A stretch of DNA of 64,000 nt from JACCZX01 sp963801035 (GCA_963801035.1 CAWDDF010000004.1:1-64000), one strand, 5' to 3'. Counted from the first letter of the stretch, positions 7,604-16,738 are shown. Notes: generated by a model not told the origin, from the sequence alone. Numbers and translations: made by a program.

Positions 7604-9438
7604 AGCGCTCTGTCGACAGAACTACGCCGGTTCAGGTTCTCAGCCCGCAACAGCGAGGCCTTGATTTTCACCGGATCCGATTGGCGCAGCACGCGCGTAG
7701 CCAGACGCGCGGAATCCTTCGTTGACAACGTGAACATCCGCTCCTTCAGCGGCAGGATCTGCGACGGGTGCATCGAGTACTGACGAAGACCCATTCCGAG
7801 CAACAGCTCTGTCATTTCGAGGTCACCCGCCAGCTCACCGCAAATCGACACTGGCGCCCGGGCCCTTTTGCATTCCTTGATGGTATGCGCAATGAGTCGC
7901 AGCACTGCAGGATGCAGGTGATCGTACAAATGCGCGACGCTCGAATCCGCGCGATCGATTGCAAGCGTGTACTGAATCAGATCGTTGGTGCCGATTGACA
8001 GGAACTTCAGCTTCTTGACCAGTTGCGGGACTGAAAGCGCCGCCGCGGGCACTTCGACCATTCCGCCGATTTGCACGCGGCCATCGTACTTGCGCTTTTT
8101 GTCGCGCAACTGCTGCTTTGCCTGCGCAACAAAGGCAAGCGCCTGCTCGACTTCGTGCACATGCGCCAGCATCGGCACCAAGATACGAACGGTGCCAACC
8201 TCCGACGCTCGCAGAATTGCGCGCAGCTGCGTCAAAAACAATTCGGGATAGGCGAGGCAGTAGCGGATCGCGCGCAAGCCGAGCGCAGGATTGGATTCGG
8301 GGCGTGGCGCACCACGGCCCATTCCCAGAGTTTCGCGGGCAGCTTCGTTAAGCACTTTGTCGGCGCCGATGTCGAGCGTGCGGATCACGACCGGCTTGCC
8401 CTTCATGGCCCGCGCAACCTTTGCGTACGCCTCGTACTGCTCGTCCTCGGTCGGCAGCTCATCGCGATCCATAAACAGAAATTCGGAACGAAACAGACCG
8501 ATGCCGTCGGCGCCCGCCTCCAGCGCATCGCGTGCGTCTTCGGGCAGCTCAATATTCGCCTGCAGCTCGATCGCAATTCCATCGACGGTGCGTGCAATCT
8601 TGCCCTTGAGCTTGCGCAATTGAATACGATGCTCGCTTTCATCCCGCACGCGCCGGCCGAAGTCAGCGAGCTCTTCGTCGCTTGGATTGACGATCACCGA
8701 GTCGAAATCGGCATCGATGACCACGAGGTCGCCCTCTTCAATGACCTTGCGCGCGTTTTCTGCGCCGACCACCGCAGGCAAGCCAAGGCTGCGCGCAAGA
8801 ATTGCCGTGTGCGATGTCGGGCCACCCAGCTCGGTGACGAACCCTGCGAGGTCTACGTCGGCGCGATCTTTCAGGTGCAGCACGTCGGCCGGCGCGAGGT
8901 CCTGTGCGATCAGGATCAGGCGCTCGCCGGGTGCAAGTTGCTTCGTGAATGCAACGCGCGTCGGTCGACCGCCGGCCAACGCATTGATGACACGCTCGAC
9001 GACCTGCCGGACATCGGTCGAGCGCTCGCGCAGATACTCGTCATCTATGGCGTCGAACTGCTTGACCAGCTGCTCGAGCTGGATCGTCAATGCCCACTCA
9101 GCGTTGATCAGCCGGCTGCGAATCAGATCGCGCGGAGCGTCGGCGAGCAATGCATCGTCAAGGATCAGTCGGTGCAGGTCGAGAAACGCGCGCACTTCGC
9201 TCGGCGCATTAGGTGCGATGCCCGCCTTCAGCTCGTTGAGCTCTTGGCGCACCACACTGAATGCAGTGGTCAGCCGGCCGATCTCATGCACCACGTCACG
9301 CCGCTCGATCGTGTACTGGCGGACGTCGAGCTCCGATGGCGCAAGAAGATGCGCCCTACCGACCGCGATTCCGTTCGTTACGCCGCTACCGGCGAGCGAC
9401 CCGCGACGGCGCTCGCCGACGTTGTCTTGCTTAGCCAT
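7600..9438 (-). CDS. ptsI: Phosphoenolpyruvate-protein phosphotransferase (PTS enzyme I)
   Basis: A 612-residue enzyme I. The phospho-histidine site is in GGPTSHTAILARSLGLPAVV, and the PEP-binding C-terminal barrel carries the GLFRSEFLFMDR motif, the SIGTNDLIQYTLAIDR block and the CGE motif (SICGELAGD). It autophosphorylates from PEP and passes the phosphate to HPr. The frame opens at a TTG at 9450, but the ATG at 9438 is preferred; it overlaps the end of ptsH by 8 bases. The operon EIIA-HPr-EI has no EIIB or EIIC permease here, so the chain is probably regulatory. Confidence 0.97.
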   Translation of the reverse strand: MAKQDNVGERRRGSLAGSGVTNGIAVGRAHLLAPSELDVRQYTIERRDVVHEIGRLTTAFSVVRQELNELKAGIAPNAPSEVRAFLDLHRLILDDALLADAPRDLIRSRLINAEWALTIQLEQLVKQFDAIDDEYLRERSTDVRQVVERVINALAGGRPTRVAFTKQLAPGERLILIAQDLAPADVLHLKDRADVDLAGFVTELGGPTSHTAILARSLGLPAVVGAENARKVIEEGDLVVIDADFDSVIVNPSDEELADFGRRVRDESEHRIQLRKLKGKIARTVDGIAIELQANIELPEDARDALEAGADGIGLFRSEFLFMDRDELPTEDEQYEAYAKVARAMKGKPVVIRTLDIGADKVLNEAARETLGMGRGAPRPESNPALGLRAIRYCLAYPELFLTQLRAILRASEVGTVRILVPMLAHVHEVEQALAFVAQAKQQLRDKKRKYDGRVQIGGMVEVPAAALSVPQLVKKLKFLSIGTNDLIQYTLAIDRADSSVAHLYDHLHPAVLRLIAHTIKECKRARAPVSICGELAGDLEMTELLLGMGLRQYSMHPSQILPLKERMFTLSTKDSARLATRVLRQSDPVKIKASLLRAENLNRRSSVDRAL

Positions 9439-9703
9439 GCACTTCGCCAAACCCCGACAAGATCAACCCCCCGATCGCATCGAGCGCCGCCTGCTCGTCG
9501 GGCCCTTCGGCGTCGACCGTGACGGTGGACCCGGGCCCGGCTGCCAGCATCATCACACCCATGATCGACTTCGCATTCACGCGGCGTCCATTCTTTGCGA
9601 TGAACACCTCGCTCTCATAGCGCCCCGCGACCTGTGTCAGCTGCGCCGACGGACGCGCATGAAGCCCCAGCTTGTTAGTGATCGTGAAGTCTTTGCTGAT
9701 CAT
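9431..9703 (-). CDS. ptsH: HPr phosphocarrier protein
   Basis: A 90-residue HPr. The active-site His15 lies in LGLHARPSA and the regulatory Ser46 in NAKSIMGVMMLA. The serine is the target of HPr kinase in species that have it; betaproteobacteria commonly encode HprK elsewhere. It overlaps the EIIA gene by 4 bases (ATG inside TGATCAT on the opposite reading) and ptsI by 8 bases, so the three proteins are translated as a unit. Confidence 0.97.
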   Translation of the reverse strand: MISKDFTITNKLGLHARPSAQLTQVAGRYESEVFIAKNGRRVNAKSIMGVMMLAAGPGSTVTVDAEGPDEQAALDAIGGLILSGFGEVHG

Positions 9704-10101
9704 CGCGCACCGCTGACCTGCAGCATCCCCTGCTGGCCGCCGACGAGCGCTTTTTCCGCAACCTCTTCAAGGGGACCGCCGCGGTAGCAAACCGCGCGCA
9801 GCAACATTGGAAGATTGACACCGGCAAGCACCGCGACGCGCTCCGATTCCGCAAGCTGCGCAGCCACGTTGCCCGGCGTAGCGCCGAACGCGTCGGTCAG
9901 TATCAGAACGCCGTCACCGCGATCAACCTCCCGCATAAGCTCGCGCGCCTGCGCCACAGTGTTCGTGAGGTCCGCGCTGCCTTCAACATCGAGCGCCCGC
10001 AATTCGCGCCGCGCATTGGGCTCGCATGCATAAACATGCTCCGCGCATTTGCTAAGCGCACTTGCCAATGGCGCGTGAGCAATGACGAGGATGCCTACCA
10101 T
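9700..10101 (-). CDS. PTS system mannose/fructose-type EIIA component
   Basis: A 133-residue ManX-type EIIA domain standing alone. The phosphorylated histidine is expected in GILVIAHAPLASAL (His9), and the FGATPGNVAAQL segment matches the domain. The frame extends 12 codons upstream, but the start at 10101 places the first beta strand at the N-terminus, as usual. A stand-alone EIIA with HPr and EI next to gshB is the conserved order in Burkholderiales and is thought to act in regulation rather than sugar uptake. Confidence 0.92.
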   Translation of the reverse strand: MVGILVIAHAPLASALSKCAEHVYACEPNARRELRALDVEGSADLTNTVAQARELMREVDRGDGVLILTDAFGATPGNVAAQLAESERVAVLAGVNLPMLLRAVCYRGGPLEEVAEKALVGGQQGMLQVSGAR

Positions 10102-10149
10102 CGGAAAGCGGCGTTCGTTGCTACATCGCGTGCGCAAGGGCTGGCCGTC

Positions 10150-10596
10150 GCTGCGCTGCCTAAGTCGTCGGGCACTTTGTGCGAAGCGGCTACGCCACTT
10201 CGCTTGAAGCGATTCTTAAGAGCGGCTGCAGAGCCGCCGCGACTGCGGTACTCGCACCAGCGGCGGGCCTGCAAACTCGCTGCGCTCAGACAGCAGGCCC
10301 TTAAAGATCCGCTGGCGCTCCGCTCCTCGGGCGACGACTCAAAGGCAGCGCGGCGGCGCCCAACCCTTGCGCTTGACACGTCACCTCGAGTCAGCGGTAA
10401 AAGTCTTTCAATCCAGACCGAGACCATGTCGCGACAGCAGCGGCTGGCGCAGATGTGCCGCCTTTGAGTCGTCGCCCGAGGAACGGAGCAGGCGCCGGGG
10501 TGTCGGCGAAAAAGTGCTTTAGCCCTTTTTCGACGCGGCGTCTGCGAGTACCAGCAGGGTCGGCACTTTAGTGCCCGACGACGTAGGCGGCGCAGC
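10150..10596. repeat. Large nested inverted-repeat structure in a gene-free stretch
   Basis: Between EIIA and gshB there are about 540 bases with no convincing gene. An outer pair of arms, 10150-10175 and 10571-10596, is complementary at 24 of 26 positions. An inner pair, 10317-10346 and 10460-10489, is complementary at 29 of 30, with a 113-base loop. Patchy similarity also continues between the arms (for example a GGTACTCGCA block on both sides). The stretch looks like two inverted copies of one element with a diverged centre. Smaller hairpins such as GCGGCTGCAGAGCCGC occur inside. Confidence 0.8.
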
Positions 10597-10639
10597 TGCG
10601 TCAGCTGCTGTTGCGGAAAACTACCCGCCGTCAAACACA

Positions 10640-11596
10640 TCACCGCTTCACCGCCTTCTCCAGCTCATCGACGAACATCCCGGCAACGTTGAAGCCTGCC
10701 TGTTCGGCAATCTCGACGAAGCAGGTCGGGCTGGTGACGTTGATCTCGGTCAAGTGATCACCTATTACGTCAAGTCCAAGCAGCATCAAACCGCGCGGCA
10801 GCAGTGTTCGACCAACAGTGCGCGCGATCACCTCGTCGTGCTTGGTCAGCGGCTGTGCTTTGCCGTCGCCGCCCGCAGCAAGATTACCCCGCGTTTCGCC
10901 GGGCGCTGGAATGCGCGCAAGACAGTAAGGCACCGGCTCTCCGCCAATCACCAGGATCCGCTTGTCGCCTTCGTCGATTTCTGGAATGAATCGCTGCGCC
11001 ATCACTGTGCGCTGGCCCTGCTGCGTGACGGCTTCGAGAATCGAGCCCGCGTTCAAATCGCCCGGCTTCAAACGAAACACGCCGGCGCCGCCCATGCCGT
11101 CGATCGGTTTGACGATGATGTCACTGTGCTCAGCCCAGAACTTTCGAATTCCCGCGATGCTGCGTGTCACCAGCGTCGGAACCGAATATTGCGGAAACTC
11201 CAGCACGGCGAGCTTTTCATTGTGATCGCGCAGTGCCTGCGGGTCGTTGATTACACGGGCGCCTTGTGCCACCGCGCGCGACAGCAGAAGCGTCGCGTTA
11301 AGGAACTCGACATCGAACGGCGGATCCTTACGCATCAGTACCGCATCGTAAAAACTCAGCGGATGATCGCGCATCCCCTGGTCGACATACCACGGCTCCG
11401 GTTGCTGGGTGATCTGCAGCTGACGCGACTGCATGCGCACCAGCCCATCGTGGCTATCGAACCACAGCTCGGCCGGCGTGCCTGCGTGCACGATGTGGCC
11501 GCGACGTGCAGCCTCGCGCATCATCGCGACCGTCGAGTCCTTGTATTCCTTCAGCTGGTCAAGCGGATCGACGATAAACAGCCAGGTTAACGCCAT
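10640..11596 (-). CDS. gshB: Glutathione synthetase
   Basis: A 318-residue ATP-grasp enzyme of normal length. The N-terminal domain includes DAVLMRKDPPFDVEF; the ATP-grasp core shows DIIVKPIDGMGGAGVFRL, EIDEGDKRILVIGG and EINVTSPTCFVEI. It joins gamma-glutamylcysteine and glycine to make glutathione in the cytosol. It follows gshA with a 36-base gap, so both steps of glutathione synthesis are one operon, and the PTS genes follow after the inverted-repeat stretch. Confidence 0.97.
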   Translation of the reverse strand: MALTWLFIVDPLDQLKEYKDSTVAMMREAARRGHIVHAGTPAELWFDSHDGLVRMQSRQLQITQQPEPWYVDQGMRDHPLSFYDAVLMRKDPPFDVEFLNATLLLSRAVAQGARVINDPQALRDHNEKLAVLEFPQYSVPTLVTRSIAGIRKFWAEHSDIIVKPIDGMGGAGVFRLKPGDLNAGSILEAVTQQGQRTVMAQRFIPEIDEGDKRILVIGGEPVPYCLARIPAPGETRGNLAAGGDGKAQPLTKHDEVIARTVGRTLLPRGLMLLGLDVIGDHLTEINVTSPTCFVEIAEQAGFNVAGMFVDELEKAVKR

Positions 11597-11632
11597 GCGT
11601 TTTGCCGCCTGGCCGATAGCGAAAGCGACCGG

Positions 11633-13003
11633 CTATCCCGCGATCGCAGCGGCAAGCGCCGCCGATGGCGCAGATACGTCATGTAGTTTCGACGCGGTAA
11701 CCTCGAGCTCGATCGCGGCGGCCAGCAACGCAAGCCGCGCAATCACGCCATAAGAGTAGAAGCGGTTAGGTGCACTGTCTCCGGCCTGCGCACTGCAGTC
11801 AGGCAGATTGCAGCTGTCCGAAAACGCAAGTGGCACGAAGTGCATCCCCGGTGCGTTCAGGTTCTGATCGGGGCCACGCTCGGTATGCACGCGATAGAAC
11901 CCGCCCACAACATAACGATCGATCATGTAGACCACCGGTTCAGCTGCCGCGCCGTCCACGCTCTCACGGGTCGGCACCCCTTCCTGGATGATCACTTCAG
12001 TAACCTCAAGGCCCTCCTTGACGATCGCCATCTTGTTGCGCTGCTTACGATTCAATCCGCGTACCTCGGACGCGTCGCGCACGGTCATCACACCCATGCC
12101 GTAAGTGCCTGCATCGGCCTTGACTACAACATACGGCGTGTCGGTGATTTCGTACTCGCGATATTTGTCGCGCATCCGTTCGAGCACGAAGTCGACGTTG
12201 CTGGCAACGCACTCTTCGCCCGAACGCTCGTGAAAGTTAACTTCGCCGCAGCGCCCGAAGTACGGATTGATGAACCACGGATCGAGGCCGAGCATCTGCC
12301 CAAACTCATCGGCGATCTGGTCATATGCCGCGAAGTGGTTCGATTTGCGCCGCACTGCCCAGCCGGCCTGCAGCGGCGGAATCACAATCTGATCAGCGAG
12401 GCCGCGCAGAATCGGTGGAATGCCCGATGAAAGGTCGTTGTTCAGCAAGATCGCACACGGATGGAATCCGGCGACACCCAAGCTGTCGCCATCGCGGACC
12501 AACGGCTCGAGCAGCAGCTGCTCGCCGTCTTCAAGCGTGATCGGTGTCGGCTGAGCGATGTCCTCTGCCAGCGAGCCCACTCGAACCTCAAGACCCGTCT
12601 GGCGCAGGATGCGCACCAGCCGCGCGACATTGGTCAGATAAAACTGATTACGCGTGTGTCGCTCCGGAATCAGCAACAGATTGCGCGCCTCCGGGCAGAT
12701 GCGATCGATCGCGGTTTGCGCGGCGTGCACGGCCGTCGGCAGCATTTGCTCGGAAAGGTTGTTGAACCCTCCGGGAAACAGATTCATATCGACTGGCGCA
12801 AGCTTGAAGCCGGCGTTGCGCAGGTCAACCGAGCCGTAAAAAGGCGGCGTGTGCTCCTGCCATTGCAGCCGGAACCAGCGCTCAATCGCCGGCATCGACT
12901 CCAAAATACGGTGCTCGAGTTGCAGCAACGGCCCGGTTTGCGCGGTCAGTAGGTGCGGAACGGCGGGGTGGGAAACAGGGTCCGACACTTGGCACTCGCT
13001 CAC
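11633..13003 (-). CDS. gshA: Glutamate-cysteine ligase (proteobacterial single-domain type, TIGR02049-like)
   Basis: A 456-residue protein of the glutamate-cysteine ligase subfamily found in betaproteobacteria and acidithiobacilli, unrelated in length to the E. coli enzyme. I recognise PPFYGSVDLRNAGFKLAPVD, FPGGFNNLS, the KADAGTYGMGVM nucleotide-binding-like loop and the C-terminal MIDRYVVGGFYRVH. It makes gamma-glutamylcysteine from glutamate, cysteine and ATP, the first step of glutathione synthesis. It lies directly upstream of gshB. Confidence 0.93.
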   Translation of the reverse strand: MSECQVSDPVSHPAVPHLLTAQTGPLLQLEHRILESMPAIERWFRLQWQEHTPPFYGSVDLRNAGFKLAPVDMNLFPGGFNNLSEQMLPTAVHAAQTAIDRICPEARNLLLIPERHTRNQFYLTNVARLVRILRQTGLEVRVGSLAEDIAQPTPITLEDGEQLLLEPLVRDGDSLGVAGFHPCAILLNNDLSSGIPPILRGLADQIVIPPLQAGWAVRRKSNHFAAYDQIADEFGQMLGLDPWFINPYFGRCGEVNFHERSGEECVASNVDFVLERMRDKYREYEITDTPYVVVKADAGTYGMGVMTVRDASEVRGLNRKQRNKMAIVKEGLEVTEVIIQEGVPTRESVDGAAAEPVVYMIDRYVVGGFYRVHTERGPDQNLNAPGMHFVPLAFSDSCNLPDCSAQAGDSAPNRFYSYGVIARLALLAAAIELEVTASKLHDVSAPSAALAAAIAG

Positions 13004-13046
13004 GAAAAACGCCGGCCAGTGTAACTCGCGGCTCCGCGGCGCCGAT

Positions 13047-13721
13047 CTAGCGTTTTCTTCGCTTCGGGTCCGGCCGCGCGTGCTCGACCAGCTTCGATGC
13101 CCTGCGCTCGAATGGATCGCGCCTGGCGAGCCAGCGCTGCTGGCGTACTGAGATTAGGGGGTAGTGGCGCAAACCCGCGAGACGGTCTTCGACCTCCTGG
13201 CAGTCATGGCCGTTGGCAACCCACAGTTGCGGGTCGATGCGCCGCAGATCGAACGCCGGCGAATAGCTGCGCAAGGTCTTGCGGCCACGCGTGTCGCTGT
13301 ACTCGTGGAAATACGACAGCGCGAGCTCGCGCAAGCTGCGATAGATCGGATCGCGATAGCGAAGCGATGCGCCGTTCGTCTTTGAGATCGCGCCCCAGTG
13401 AGCTCTGCGACGAAACAGCGCTACCACGTGCGGGTAGTCACTCAACGAGCAGTCCAGGTGCATCACCAGTGGCGGCTCACCGTTCACCCACAGCGCGCAA
13501 GCTGCAAACATCGCACCCTCAATGCAGTGGGCACGCCGATGCCGCATAACCGAGCGCACCGAGTGGATCGTCTCGCCTTCGAGCTCGTGATTTATCGGGA
13601 TCGCATTCAGAAACGTCTGAATTTTTTGCGGCGTCGTCAGGCGCCGCAGAATTGCAAACTCAGCAGGCGCCAACGCCAAGTCTTCGCGCCTGGCAACGCG
13701 GCGTAGTGACGTGCGTTTCAA
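13047..13721 (-). CDS. Transglutaminase-like conserved protein
   Basis: About 224 residues; the open frame reaches 13904, but that part overlaps the amtB terminator, so the most reasonable start is the TTG at 13721 just before the conserved region. The middle holds RRAHCIEGAMFAACALW followed by MHLDC and GHWGAISKTNGASLRYRDP. The Cys, a His and an Asp are spaced as in transglutaminase-like cysteine proteases. The protein ends 44 bases from the start of gshA. The function is unknown; start confidence is low. Confidence 0.7.
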   Translation of the reverse strand: MKRTSLRRVARREDLALAPAEFAILRRLTTPQKIQTFLNAIPINHELEGETIHSVRSVMRHRRAHCIEGAMFAACALWVNGEPPLVMHLDCSLSDYPHVVALFRRRAHWGAISKTNGASLRYRDPIYRSLRELALSYFHEYSDTRGRKTLRSYSPAFDLRRIDPQLWVANGHDCQEVEDRLAGLRHYPLISVRQQRWLARRDPFERRASKLVEHARPDPKRRKR

Positions 13722-13782
13722 GTTGAATTGACGGCCATTGGTCGAGACCGGCGGCGAGTGTAACGGGCAGCGCGGCGGCCTC

Positions 13783-13811
13783 AAAAAAAAGCACCTCGGT
13801 GTGAGGTGCTT
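13783..13811 (-). terminator. Rho-independent terminator of torF-glnK-amtB
   Basis: On the minus strand AAGCACCTC pairs perfectly with GAGGTGCTT over 9 bp with a 5-base loop, followed by a run of eight T. It lies about 100 bases past the amtB stop and is oriented to end the ammonium operon. Confidence 0.9.
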
Positions 13812-13913
13812 GAAAGTCCGCCTGTACGTTCGGTACATGGACCCGTGGGTCCGGCGAGCTAGGGAGACACAACCTTTGCCAGCCGCGCGTGGTGTCCTGG
13901 CCACGCGCGCCTC

Positions 13914-15476
13914 TTACATCTTGTAAGCCGATTCGCCGTGATACGTCGTATCGAGTCCTTCGCGCTCTTCCTCTTCGTTGACTCTGACGCCAATGACCAT
14001 CTTGACGATCAGCAGCGCAACGAACGAAACGACCGCCGATAAAACAACTGCGGTCAGCACGGCTTGCAACTGAATCCACACCTGCGCACCGATGCCCGGA
14101 AAATCAGCAGGGTCGCCGCACTTGTTGGTGACATAGTTGCAGATGCCGAGGCCGCCGAGCGATGGTGAGGCGAAGACGCCGGTCAGCAACGCACCCGTGA
14201 TCCCGCCCACGCCATGCACGCCGAATACATCGAGTGCGTCATCGGCGCCCAGCATCTTCTTCAAGCCAGTGACGCCCCAGAAACAAGCGCCACCCGCCAC
14301 TGCACCGATAACGACGCCACCGATCACGCCAACGAACCCGCACGCCGGCGTAATCGCCACCAGACCAGCAACCGCACCCGACGCCGCACCCAACATCGAC
14401 GGCTTGCCCTTGATCATCCACTCGGCAAATATCCACGTCAGCACGGCGGCAGCGGTCGCGAACAGCGTGTTGACGAATGCCATCGCCGCGACACCGTTGG
14501 CTTCGAGGTTGGAACCGGCGTTGAATCCGAACCAGCCCACCCACAGCATCGCTGCCCCGACCATCGTCAACGTCAGGTTGTGCGGAGCCATCGATTCGCG
14601 TCCATAGCCGATTCGCTTGCCGAGCACGTAGGCGGCGACCAAACCGGCAATACCCGCGTTGATGTGCACGACGGTACCGCCTGCGAAGTCGAGCGCACCC
14701 TTGGCCCAGAGCCAGCCGGCCGCTTCGCCGACCGCCGTTTGCGTCGCTGCATCCTTGATTGCGTCCGGGCCGTCCCAGTACCAGACCATGTGCGCCATCG
14801 GCAGATAGCTGAACGTGAACCACAGCGCCATGAACAGCAGCACCGCGGAAAACTTCATGCGTTCCGCGTACGCGCCGACGATCAGTGCGCAGGTAATCGC
14901 AGCAAACGTGCACTGGAACGCGACGAACATCAGCTCTGGAATGTAGGTGTCCTTGCTGAACGTAGCTCCTGCAGATTCGGGCGTAACACCCGATAAAAAC
15001 ATCTTCGAAAGTCCGCCGATGAACGGGCCTCCTCCGGTGAAAGCGAGCGAGTAGCCATAGATCATCCACAGGATCGAGATCAGCGCGAACGTGACGAACA
15101 CCTGCATCAACACCGACAACATGTTTTTGGAGCGCACCAGGCCTCCATAAAACAGCGCCAGTCCGGGAATGGTCATCAGGATGACCATCATCGTCGCCGC
15201 ATACATGAATGCGGTGTCGCCCTTGTTGATATTCGGTGGTTTCGGCGCATCGGCTGGAGCAGTCGCGGGTGCAGCAGGCGCTTGCGCCACCGTGGCTGCA
15301 GGCGTCGCAGCGTCAGACTTCGCCGGGGCAACAGCATCCGATTTTGCCGGTGCTGCGGCTTCGGCCTTCGCTTCGGCGGGTTTTGGATTTTCGTACTGAG
15401 CGAGCGCCGACGTGGCTGACAGCGATCCGACTGCAAACGCTCCTGCGGCGAGGAGCATGACCATCAATTTCTTCAT
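13914..15476 (-). CDS. amtB: Ammonium transporter
   Basis: About 520 residues: a signal peptide (LLAAGAFAVGSLSATSALAQ), an Ala/Lys/Pro-rich stretch of about 50 residues, then the eleven-helix Amt core. Core marks are the FYGGLVRSKN block, AYAERMKFSA, the pore region GTVVHINAGIAGLVAAYVLG, the FGFNAGSN block and VHGVGGITGALLTG, with the conserved twin histidines in VVHIN and FGVHG. It conducts ammonium across the inner membrane and is gated by GlnK. Starts at 15488, 15482 and 15476 are possible; GAGGA 6 bases before the ATG at 15476 favours that one. It sits 15 bases after glnK. Confidence 0.96.
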   Translation of the reverse strand: MKKLMVMLLAAGAFAVGSLSATSALAQYENPKPAEAKAEAAAPAKSDAVAPAKSDAATPAATVAQAPAAPATAPADAPKPPNINKGDTAFMYAATMMVILMTIPGLALFYGGLVRSKNMLSVLMQVFVTFALISILWMIYGYSLAFTGGGPFIGGLSKMFLSGVTPESAGATFSKDTYIPELMFVAFQCTFAAITCALIVGAYAERMKFSAVLLFMALWFTFSYLPMAHMVWYWDGPDAIKDAATQTAVGEAAGWLWAKGALDFAGGTVVHINAGIAGLVAAYVLGKRIGYGRESMAPHNLTLTMVGAAMLWVGWFGFNAGSNLEANGVAAMAFVNTLFATAAAVLTWIFAEWMIKGKPSMLGAASGAVAGLVAITPACGFVGVIGGVVIGAVAGGACFWGVTGLKKMLGADDALDVFGVHGVGGITGALLTGVFASPSLGGLGICNYVTNKCGDPADFPGIGAQVWIQLQAVLTAVVLSAVVSFVALLIVKMVIGVRVNEEEEREGLDTTYHGESAYKM

Positions 15477-15491
15477 TGTCATCCTCATCAG

Positions 15492-15830
15492 TTAGAGCGC
15501 TTCCTTGCCGGTCTCGCCGGTTCGGATGCGAACGACATGTTCGAGATCGAAAACGAATATCTTGCCGTCGCCGATTTTTCCGGTGCGCGCCGAGCCCTCG
15601 ATCGCCTCGATCGCACGCTCGACGATGTCCTCCGACACCGCTGCTTCGATCTTCACCTTCGGCAAAAAATCGACGACATATTCGGCGCCCCGATACAGCT
15701 CGGTATGACCCTTTTGCCTTCCAAAGCCTTTGACTTCAGTGACCGTGATGCCTTGCACGCCGACGGCGGACAACGCTTCACGCACCTCGTCAAGCTTGAA
15801 GGGCTTGATGATGGCCGTGACTAGTTTCAT
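15492..15830 (-). CDS. glnK: PII signal transduction protein
   Basis: A 112-residue PII protein of exact family length. Tyr51 (RGAEYVVDF), the uridylylation site at the tip of the T-loop, is present, as are VTEVKGFGRQKGH and the C-terminal signature TGKIGDGKIFVFDLEHVVRIRTGE. It binds ATP/ADP and 2-oxoglutarate and controls AmtB, which is the next gene. Its ATG overlaps the torF stop (ATGA). Confidence 0.97.
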   Translation of the reverse strand: MKLVTAIIKPFKLDEVREALSAVGVQGITVTEVKGFGRQKGHTELYRGAEYVVDFLPKVKIEAAVSEDIVERAIEAIEGSARTGKIGDGKIFVFDLEHVVRIRTGETGKEAL

Positions 15831-16669
15831 CGATTCGATCGCCTCAGAATGTTTTCGACATGGAAATCACAGCCGCGCGTCTTGCCGCCGCCTTCGGACA
15901 CGTCGCCGACCGTGAACAGATTCTTTTCGCTGGTGCCCACCACCGCAGCGCCGACAATCCAGCCCGAGCCGCCGATGTCGTAGGTGACGCCGAGCTTGTA
16001 GTCCCAGTAATTGTCGTCTTCGACACCGAATACGTTCGGGCCAAAGCTCTTCAGGTTCTCGATCTTTTGCCAGCCGGCATGCGCTACCACGGCCCAGCCG
16101 CCGTCGAACGGAAACGTCAGTGTCAGATCGACATACTGCGAGCCCTTTGTATCGATGTTGCCCGGCAGGCCCAAGTCGTTGGAGTTAAGGCCAAAGAAAT
16201 CAGTGAAGGAGTAAAAATACTTCAGCGATGCGGGACCGTACGAACCGCCGATATACGCCTCGAAGTTCTTGGCATCGATGCCGGGCGAAAACTTGTTCGT
16301 CCCAGGATAGTAGTAATAGATGACGCCGACATCGAGGCCGAAGTCACCGAACGTGGTCTTATAACCCCCATAAAAATCCATCTCGAGCGATGCTCCGTTG
16401 TAAAGCGCCTGCTCGACGTTGGAGTTCCAGTTGCCCAAGTAGAAGCCGGACTGGTGCGCGAAGTCGAAGCCGCCCTGAAACGCCGGCTTGTAGTCGGTTT
16501 GAGTAAAACCTCGGAAGCGGTAGTCACTGAACAATCCCGCGTTGCCAGTAAATGTGAATTCGGGTGTCGGTGCTGGTGCGGCTGCTGGTGGCGCTGCCGT
16601 TTGTGCTGTGACGCCGAGCGGCGCGGCACTTCCGATCGCAATAGCGCAAGCAATCAGCGCTGTTCTCAT
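15827..16669 (-). CDS. TorF-family putative porin (TIGR02001)
   Basis: A 280-residue outer-membrane beta-barrel protein with a signal peptide cleaved near residue 23 and an Ala/Pro linker. The start of the barrel, GNAGLFSDYRFRGFTQTD, is the hallmark of the TIGR02001/TorF family, and the strand pattern with aromatic residues continues to the end. The family is often the first gene of glnK-amtB operons in betaproteobacteria, which is the case here, suggesting a porin for nitrogen compounds. That role is inferred from context. It overlaps glnK by 4 bases. Confidence 0.88.
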   Translation of the reverse strand: MRTALIACAIAIGSAAPLGVTAQTAAPPAAAPAPTPEFTFTGNAGLFSDYRFRGFTQTDYKPAFQGGFDFAHQSGFYLGNWNSNVEQALYNGASLEMDFYGGYKTTFGDFGLDVGVIYYYYPGTNKFSPGIDAKNFEAYIGGSYGPASLKYFYSFTDFFGLNSNDLGLPGNIDTKGSQYVDLTLTFPFDGGWAVVAHAGWQKIENLKSFGPNVFGVEDDNYWDYKLGVTYDIGGSGWIVGAAVVGTSEKNLFTVGDVSEGGGKTRGCDFHVENILRRSNR

Positions 16670-16723
16670 GTGTTATCCCCTCTCCGAGATGTGATGTGAC
16701 AAACAGAATCGAAAAGGGTCTAC

Positions 16724-16738
16724 GCAACATATATGCCA
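16724..16738 (-). promoter_or_regulatory. Sigma-54 (RpoN) type -24/-12 promoter
   Basis: The minus strand reads TGGCATATATGTTGC, which matches the consensus TGGCAC-N5-TTGC at all conserved positions but one, with exact GG-GC spacing. Transcription would begin near 16712, about 43 bases upstream of the torF start. The ammonium operon is a classical RpoN/NtrC target. Confidence 0.65.

Noticed and set aside
8071..9522. A 483-residue plus-strand open frame across ptsI
   Set aside because: ptsI shows all catalytic motifs on the other strand, and the plus-strand product looks like an antisense reading without domains.
10095..10643. Open frames in the EIIA-gshB gap on either strand
   Set aside because: They cover the nested inverted repeats, have Arg/Ala-rich compositions and no ribosome binding site or family match.
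10571..11590. A 339-residue plus-strand frame opposite gshB
   Set aside because: It is antisense to ATP-grasp motifs and has no domain of its own.
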